Below, one piece after another: positions 5,246-8,903 of a stretch of 8,903 nt of DNA. Origin of the DNA: Candidatus Microgenomates bacterium (GTDB lineage Bacteria; Patescibacteriota; Microgenomatia; UBA1406; GWC2-37-13); assembly GCA_016178125.1 (NCBI GenBank), contig JACOTV010000052.1:1-8903 (forward strand). The letters run 5' to 3'. Every line of letters starts with the position of its first letter. Positions within the stretch are counted from its first letter, which is position 1. The translations under genes were made by a program, and so were the position numbers. The notes under the pieces were generated by a model. That model was not told where the DNA came from and made no database searches. It was given only the letters and a program-made list of their open reading frames with translations.

Positions 5246-7666
5246 ATGAAAAAAGCCTGCGGATTGCTTTTGTTACTTCTTTTTTTGAGAATCCCCACGC
5301 CGTTATTTGCACAAACGGCAACGTTTACTTCTCAGATCATCGATAGCTCAAACTCTGGCGACGATAAGGCAGTCGCCGATATCGATATGGACGGCCGGGC
5401 CGACGGCGTTCTCGGCGGATCGTCGCTTGTTTGGTATTCTGGAGGAGAAAATTTTGCCAAGCATACAATCAGGTCGGGTGTTATCTTCGAGCAATATACG
5501 ACAAATATGGCGGTTGGTGACGTCGATGGCGATGGTGATACCGATGTGATAGCCCCCGATGGCGCAGGTCAAGGGAATGTATTGTGGTTTGAAAATCCTA
5601 AACTATCTCCCCCTTCGGGCAAGACCTCTGACCCTAAAATAGAGGCAAACTGGGTCCAACATACTGTTGGTACGCACGGCAGTTATGCTCATACGGTTGA
5701 GGCAGGCGACTTAAACGGAGATGGCCGTGCCGATATCGTAACCAGTGGAAATGGTTCGGGACACGTGTGGTTATTTCAAGGAAAGGATTCGTTTCGCAAT
5801 ATCGATATCACTGCACAGTCAAACGCCGGCGTCCGCCCGGCCGATATAAATCGAGACGGCAAACTTGATTTGGTGTTTAGTTCGGGATGGTTGCAAAACA
5901 ATGGCGATGGATCATCGTTTACGACGCACTCGGTGAATGGATTTCAGGGAGAAGAAGTTGGCGCCGGAGACCTAAACGGAGACGGAAAGCTCGATATCAT
6001 TGGATCTTCTAATGCCCATGAACGCGGAACCGTGAGTGTCTTTTTTGCGCCCACCGACCCGACTTCTTCAACATGGACGTCCAAAGTACTTGATGCCAAC
6101 ATGTGTTCGCATCGGCCGGTTGTTACGGATTTTAATAACGATGGTCGCAACGATGTACTTTTGGGTTGTGAGTTAAAAGAAACGAGTGTCTATATGAACC
6201 AGGGAAACAATACCTTTCAAAAGACCCAAATCGACACAAAGTCAGGCCATAATGCCGCAGTCGGTGATCTAAATGGGGACGGAAAGCCCGATATATTTGC
6301 TTCAGATTACATAGACAATCCCCCGGTCAAAGTGTACATAAATACGATGTCAGGAGGCACACCGCCGACTCCAACCCCCGGTGGCGCAAGTGTCACCCCA
6401 GGAGGTGGAACTACTACATGGGATAAATGGAAATACATTCATGCCGATTCAACCCGGCAAGGGACCCAAAACTTGTGGGGCATGGGAATGGGCGACATAG
6501 ACGGCGACGGTGATGGCGACATTGTCGCGGGGTCATATTACTACCTCAATCCGGGGGGGACTATGGAAAGCGCATGGGTTAGAAAGACTGGGTTATCTGA
6601 TGGTAATCTCGTTGAAAATTTGGACGGTGATAAATTTGGTGATGTAATAGATTTAGGCGGTAGCCCAAGATGGCTTGAATGGGATGGGTCGGCTCTGTCT
6701 GTGCAGGCCTCGGGCAACGGTCCAGCTGGTGCACAAGGCGCGGTCGTTGGGGATGTTATCGCAGGCGGCACGAAGGAAATTGTGTACTCATCGTCGGGTG
6801 TAGGAATCGTTTTGGCTCAAATAAACGGATCTACAATTAATACCTCGGTTATATCGACTGGGAACGTTGCAGACGAAGGCGTTGATTTGGGGGACTTTAA
6901 TGGCGACGGGAAATTAGACGTTGCCGCAAGCGATGGTAATAATTCGATTTGGTTTGAAAATAATGGGACAACCAGCAACTGGCCCCGCCACACCGTTGGC
7001 CCCGCCGATCACGGCGAAAATGGTGGTGGTTATACCGATAAGACACACGTTGCCGACATCGACGGAGATGGACGCCCCGATATTTTACTCTCAGAAGAAG
7101 TCTTTACCCAAGACCCTATCGCCAATACCTACTGGTTTAAAAACCCGGGAGGAGCCGCAACCGGGCAATGGGAGCGCCATATTATTGCGACGCAACATTC
7201 GACAAATTCGATGAGCGTCGCCGATATGGATCGAGACGGCGATATCGACGTCATTACCGGTGAACATTATGGTGACCTCGAAGTGGTAGTTTGGGAAAAC
7301 GTGAGCAAAGGAGCTTCGTGGGTGAAACATCTGGTTGATACGGGGAAAGAAAGTCATGGAGGAACGCGGGTATTTGATCTCGATGGCGACGGAGACCTCG
7401 ACATCGCAAGTATCGCCTACGACAAACCCGAAGATTTGCACATTTGGCGAAACGATAATACCGTGGGCGGTGGTGGTGGCACCTGTCCTAAAAAGCCCTT
7501 AGGAGACGCCAATTGTGACGGGAAAGTGAGTCTGGCCGACTATTCTGCGTGGCGAAGTGAATTCACGGGCCAACTCACCACAAAAACGGCTGATTTTAAT
7601 ACTGATGGCAAAGTAAGCCTGGCAGACTACAGTACGTGGCGAACGAGTTTTACAAAGGGTCTTTAG
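5246..7666 (+). CDS. Secreted twin FG-GAP/VCBS beta-propeller protein with C-terminal dockerin
   Basis: The product is 806 residues. The start at 5246 gives a clear signal peptide (MKKACGLLLLLLFLRIPTPL, predicted cleavage after Ala22), whereas the frame further upstream lies inside the HD-domain gene and before the promoter. Residues 43-349 hold seven FG-GAP/VCBS calcium loops of the DxDxDGxxD type (45, 92, 155, 200, 242, 295, 341). A Gly/Pro/Thr linker (369-391) follows. Residues 415-719 hold six more loops (417, 459, 550, 605, 660, 711) plus one degenerate unit near 502. This fits two seven-bladed propellers. A Gly-rich spacer leads to a dockerin-like module (752-802) with two calcium loops. 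There is no transmembrane anchor or sortase signal, so attachment would be through a cohesin-type partner or by secretion. Ligand binding such as glycan or protein adhesion is inferred. The 3' end overlaps lexA by four bases. Confidence 0.9.
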   Translation: MKKACGLLLLLLFLRIPTPLFAQTATFTSQIIDSSNSGDDKAVADIDMDGRADGVLGGSSLVWYSGGENFAKHTIRSGVIFEQYTTNMAVGDVDGDGDTDVIAPDGAGQGNVLWFENPKLSPPSGKTSDPKIEANWVQHTVGTHGSYAHTVEAGDLNGDGRADIVTSGNGSGHVWLFQGKDSFRNIDITAQSNAGVRPADINRDGKLDLVFSSGWLQNNGDGSSFTTHSVNGFQGEEVGAGDLNGDGKLDIIGSSNAHERGTVSVFFAPTDPTSSTWTSKVLDANMCSHRPVVTDFNNDGRNDVLLGCELKETSVYMNQGNNTFQKTQIDTKSGHNAAVGDLNGDGKPDIFASDYIDNPPVKVYINTMSGGTPPTPTPGGASVTPGGGTTTWDKWKYIHADSTRQGTQNLWGMGMGDIDGDGDGDIVAGSYYYLNPGGTMESAWVRKTGLSDGNLVENLDGDKFGDVIDLGGSPRWLEWDGSALSVQASGNGPAGAQGAVVGDVIAGGTKEIVYSSSGVGIVLAQINGSTINTSVISTGNVADEGVDLGDFNGDGKLDVAASDGNNSIWFENNGTTSNWPRHTVGPADHGENGGGYTDKTHVADIDGDGRPDILLSEEVFTQDPIANTYWFKNPGGAATGQWERHIIATQHSTNSMSVADMDRDGDIDVITGEHYGDLEVVVWENVSKGASWVKHLVDTGKESHGGTRVFDLDGDGDLDIASIAYDKPEDLHIWRNDNTVGGGGGTCPKKPLGDANCDGKVSLADYSAWRSEFTGQLTTKTADFNTDGKVSLADYSTWRTSFTKGL
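5372..6292 (+). repeat. First set of seven FG-GAP/VCBS calcium-binding units
   Basis: Seven units of about 45-60 residues each carry a D-x-D/N-x-D-G-x-x-D loop, for example GDVDGDGDTD, GDLNGDGRAD and GDLNGDGKLD. All seven loops keep most calcium-coordinating acidic or Asn positions. The count matches a single seven-bladed beta-propeller of the integrin alpha type. Confidence 0.85.
6488..7402 (+). repeat. Second set of FG-GAP/VCBS units (six intact, one degenerate)
   Basis: Calcium loops include GDIDGDGDGD, ENLDGDKFGD, GDFNGDGKLD, ADIDGDGRPD, ADMDRDGDID and FDLDGDGDLD. Between the second and third of these, GDVIAGGTKEIVYSS keeps the flanking strand pattern but has lost the acidic loop. The total is again seven blades. 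Confidence 0.8.
7499..7651 (+). other. Dockerin-like module at the C terminus of the propeller protein
   Basis: Two duplicated segments, GDANCDGKVSLADYSAWR and TADFNTDGKVSLADYSTWR, each contain a calcium loop (DxNxDGxV) followed by a short helix. That tandem arrangement defines type I dockerin folds, which bind cohesin modules. Cys757 sits inside the first loop and Cys747 lies just before the domain, so a disulfide is possible. No cohesin is seen elsewhere in the window. Confidence 0.85.
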
Positions 7667-8232
7667 TGAATTTTACGCACGACCGCTTTTACGATGCCAT
7701 GAATCTTAAGTTCATCGATGGGGTAAAATGGCGGGTACTTAGCGTTTGCCGACGCAAGGTACATTTTTTGGCGGTCTTTATCTTTTCTGAGAATTTTGAG
7801 TGTCCATTGACGGTCTATTTCGGCCAAAACGATGTCTTCGGCGGTTGCGTTCTTTCGGCGCTCTATGATAACCAAATCGCCGTCGAAAATGCCCATCTCG
7901 ATAAGTGAATCCCCCGATACGGTCAAGAGAAACGAGGTAACTGGGTCTTCTATTAAATATTCGTCGAGCGTGAGGTATTTTTTATCTTCCTCAGAAAGTA
8001 TGGGATACCCAGCCTTTACCAGTCCCAAAAGCGGGAGACTGAAAAATTTGCTTGCCGGGGCTAGTTTGCCGTTATGTTTTTGCAAAATGCCCTCTTCGAT
8101 GAACTGCTTCACCATCTTGAACACGCTGTTTTTTGAGGAAAACCCAAACAGTTTGAGCATCTCGCCATACGAAGGTAGCCGGTGGTGTTTTTTATAGAAT
8201 CTTTTTAACGTATCTACTCTGTCTGTTTTCAT
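7663..8232 (-). CDS. lexA: SOS repressor LexA
   Basis: The product is 189 residues, slightly short for the family. Residues 1-55 form a winged helix-turn-helix of the LexA type (LPSYGEMLKLFG followed by SSKNSVFKMVKQF). The self-cleavage site is Ala74-Gly75 in LVKAGYP. The catalytic dyad is Ser109 (VSGDSL) and Lys146 (WTLKILRK), inside a peptidase S24 fold with the usual GIFDGDLVII strand. LexA dimers repress DNA-damage genes, and RecA filaments trigger autocleavage. The start at 8232 follows a promoter whose -10 box ends six bases upstream, so the mRNA should be leaderless. An SOS box in that promoter indicates autorepression. The gene is convergent with the propeller gene, its stop sharing bases with that gene's stop (4-base overlap), and is divergent from typA. 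A UmuD-like identity is unlikely because the DNA-binding domain is present. Confidence 0.95.
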   Translation of the reverse strand: MKTDRVDTLKRFYKKHHRLPSYGEMLKLFGFSSKNSVFKMVKQFIEEGILQKHNGKLAPASKFFSLPLLGLVKAGYPILSEEDKKYLTLDEYLIEDPVTSFLLTVSGDSLIEMGIFDGDLVIIERRKNATAEDIVLAEIDRQWTLKILRKDKDRQKMYLASANAKYPPFYPIDELKIHGIVKAVVRKIH

Positions 8233-8238
8233 ACTGTA

Positions 8239-8268
8239 ATCATAGTGAACGACTGTTCACATTGTCAA
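8239..8268 (-). promoter_or_regulatory. lexA promoter, leaderless
   Basis: On the minus strand a perfect TTGACA (8268-8263) and TATGAT (8244-8239) are separated by 18 bases. Six bases then lead to the ATG at 8232, placing the expected transcription start on the start codon. Confidence 0.85.
8245..8260. promoter_or_regulatory. LexA operator (SOS box) in the lexA promoter
   Basis: GTGAACGACTGTTCAC is a perfect inverted repeat (6-bp arms, 4-bp centre) containing the GAAC-N4-GTTC core known for LexA/DinR boxes of Gram-positive bacteria. It fills the spacer between the -35 and -10 boxes of lexA, so bound LexA would block RNA polymerase. It is about 55 bp from the typA -10 box, probably too far to repress that gene directly. 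Confidence 0.88.
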
Positions 8269-8311
8269 CAGTATTTAAAAATGTGATTACTCCCCCGCGC
8301 ATGAAATAAAA

Positions 8312-8320
8312 TGATATAAT
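8312..8320 (+). promoter_or_regulatory. Extended -10 promoter of typA
   Basis: TGA-TATAAT at 8312-8320 is a perfect -10 hexamer preceded by TGn. No good -35 is found at the right distance, which the extended -10 can compensate for. Initiation near 8327 would give a leader of about 52 bases, unlike the other genes here. Confidence 0.7.
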
Positions 8321-8343
8321 AACGAATACTTTTGGAACGTTTG

Positions 8344-8375
8344 TGAACTCAAGCGACCCTTGAGTTCATTTTTTT
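8344..8375 (+). terminator. Terminator-like hairpin in the typA leader (candidate attenuator)
   Basis: TGAACTCAAG (8344-8353), loop CGACC, and CTTGAGTTCA (8359-8368) form a perfect 10-bp stem followed directly by seven T's (8369-8375). This has the form of a rho-independent terminator. It ends three bases before the typA ATG. The gene immediately upstream, lexA, points the other way, so the hairpin is positioned to control typA itself. It could also end read-through from the propeller gene about 680 bases upstream. Confidence 0.75.
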
Positions 8376-8378
8376 AAT

Positions 8379-8903
8379 ATGGAAATCAGAAACATCGCCA
8401 TTATCGCGCACGTGGATCACGGGAAAACCACTCTCGTTGATGCGTTACTTAAGCAAACCCACACCTTCCGTGATAACCAGAAAGAAATGACCCAAGAGCT
8501 TATCATGGACTCAAACGATCTCGAACGCGAAAAAGGAATCACGATTCTTTCTAAAAACACCTCTGTTTTTTACAAAGACACCAAGATTAATATTATAGAC
8601 ACCCCCGGTCACGCAGACTTTGGTGGCGAAGTTGAGCGCGTCATTAATATGGCCTCAGCCGCGCTCCTCTTGGTTGATGCTTCAGAAGGCCCACTCCCCC
8701 AGACAAAATTTGTTCTTAAAAAAGCCCTCGAAGCAAAACTTAAAATTATACTTCTCATCAACAAAATTGATAAAAAAGATGCACGTGCAACCGAGGTAAT
8801 TCACGAAGTAGAAAGCTTATTTCTCGAGCTGGCGCATGACGAATCGGCGCTCAACTTCACGACCATTTTTGCGGTCGGACGCGATGGTAAGGCGTTTCTC
8901 GAG
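8379..8903 (+). CDS. typA: Ribosome-associated GTPase TypA/BipA, N-terminal part (runs off right edge)
   Basis: The frame is open for 175 codons to the window end, covering most of the G domain of a family whose members are about 600 residues. Motifs visible: G1 AHVDHGKTT (10-18), the switch I stretch REKGITI, G3 DTPGH (74-78) and G4 NKID (128-131). The MDSNDLEREKGITIL segment separates TypA/BipA from EF-G and LepA. The protein binds the ribosome and uses GTP in 50S assembly and adaptation to stress or low temperature (family knowledge). There is no Shine-Dalgarno sequence before the ATG; instead a hairpin with a T-tract ends three bases upstream, so both transcription and initiation may be regulated there. 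It is divergent from lexA with 146 bases between the start codons. Confidence 0.95.
   Translation, partial: MEIRNIAIIAHVDHGKTTLVDALLKQTHTFRDNQKEMTQELIMDSNDLEREKGITILSKNTSVFYKDTKINIIDTPGHADFGGEVERVINMASAALLLVDASEGPLPQTKFVLKKALEAKLKIILLINKIDKKDARATEVIHEVESLFLELAHDESALNFTTIFAVGRDGKAFLE

Noticed and set aside
5372..7402. Direct DNA repeats or a mobile element
   Set aside because: The repeated bases come from protein-level FG-GAP units of differing codon use; there are no terminal repeats or transposase.
7499..7651. EF-hand protein instead of dockerin
   Set aside because: The two loops are each followed by a single short helix with the LADYSxWR repeat and sit at the C terminus of a secreted protein, which fits a dockerin better than a cytoplasmic EF-hand pair.
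1..8903. CRISPR array, tRNA, rRNA or insertion sequence
   Set aside because: No evenly spaced repeats, tRNA-like cloverleaf, rRNA sequence or transposase frame is visible.

Overview
The window is 8.9 kb of densely packed bacterial DNA, about half G+C, with eight protein-coding genes and almost no intergenic space. UGA and UAA/UAG all act as stops, so the standard bacterial code fits. Several features together suggest a member of the Patescibacteria (candidate phyla radiation): start codons placed directly after promoter -10 boxes, a secreted protein ending in a dockerin-like module of the 'LADYSxWR' kind, divergent single-pass surface proteins, and overlapping gene ends. That assignment is inference; no rRNA or other phylogenetic marker except part of typA is present.

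Layout, left to right. (1) The first 550 bases are the N-terminal part of an unrecognised minus-strand protein that runs off the left edge. (2) Positions 657-1310 encode a small N-terminally anchored beta-rich extracytoplasmic protein carrying an unusual in-frame GC palindrome. (3) Positions 2040-1297 (minus) encode a secreted Ig-like protein with a C-terminal membrane anchor; its 3' end overlaps gene 2 by 14 bases. (4) Positions 2117-3886 encode an ABCB/MsbA-type half-transporter. (5) Its stop overlaps the start (TAATG) of a 444-residue protein with a divergent RelA/SpoT-like HD phosphohydrolase domain and no visible synthetase domain. (6) Positions 5246-7666 encode an 806-residue secreted protein with two seven-motif FG-GAP/VCBS beta-propeller regions and a C-terminal dockerin. 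(7) Positions 8232-7663 (minus) encode the SOS repressor LexA, overlapping gene 6 tail to tail by 4 bases. (8) From 8379 to the right edge is the N-terminal G domain of the ribosome-associated GTPase TypA/BipA.

The most coherent signal is transcriptional. Genes 1, 3, 4 and 7 have a -10 hexamer ending only 5-7 bases before the start codon, and gene 6 has one ending 10 bases before. Their mRNAs should therefore be leaderless or nearly so. The exception is typA: its promoter lies about 60 bases upstream, and its short leader contains a perfect 10-bp hairpin followed by seven T's that ends three bases before the ATG, which looks like an attenuator. LexA has a Gram-positive type SOS box (GAAC-N4-GTTC) exactly between its own -35 and -10, so autorepression is very likely.

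Functionally the window mixes cell-surface or export genes (2, 3, 4, 6) with regulatory and stress genes (5, 7, 8). The tightly coupled exporter and alarmone-hydrolase-like pair and the dockerin-tailed twin propeller are the best candidates for something not yet described.
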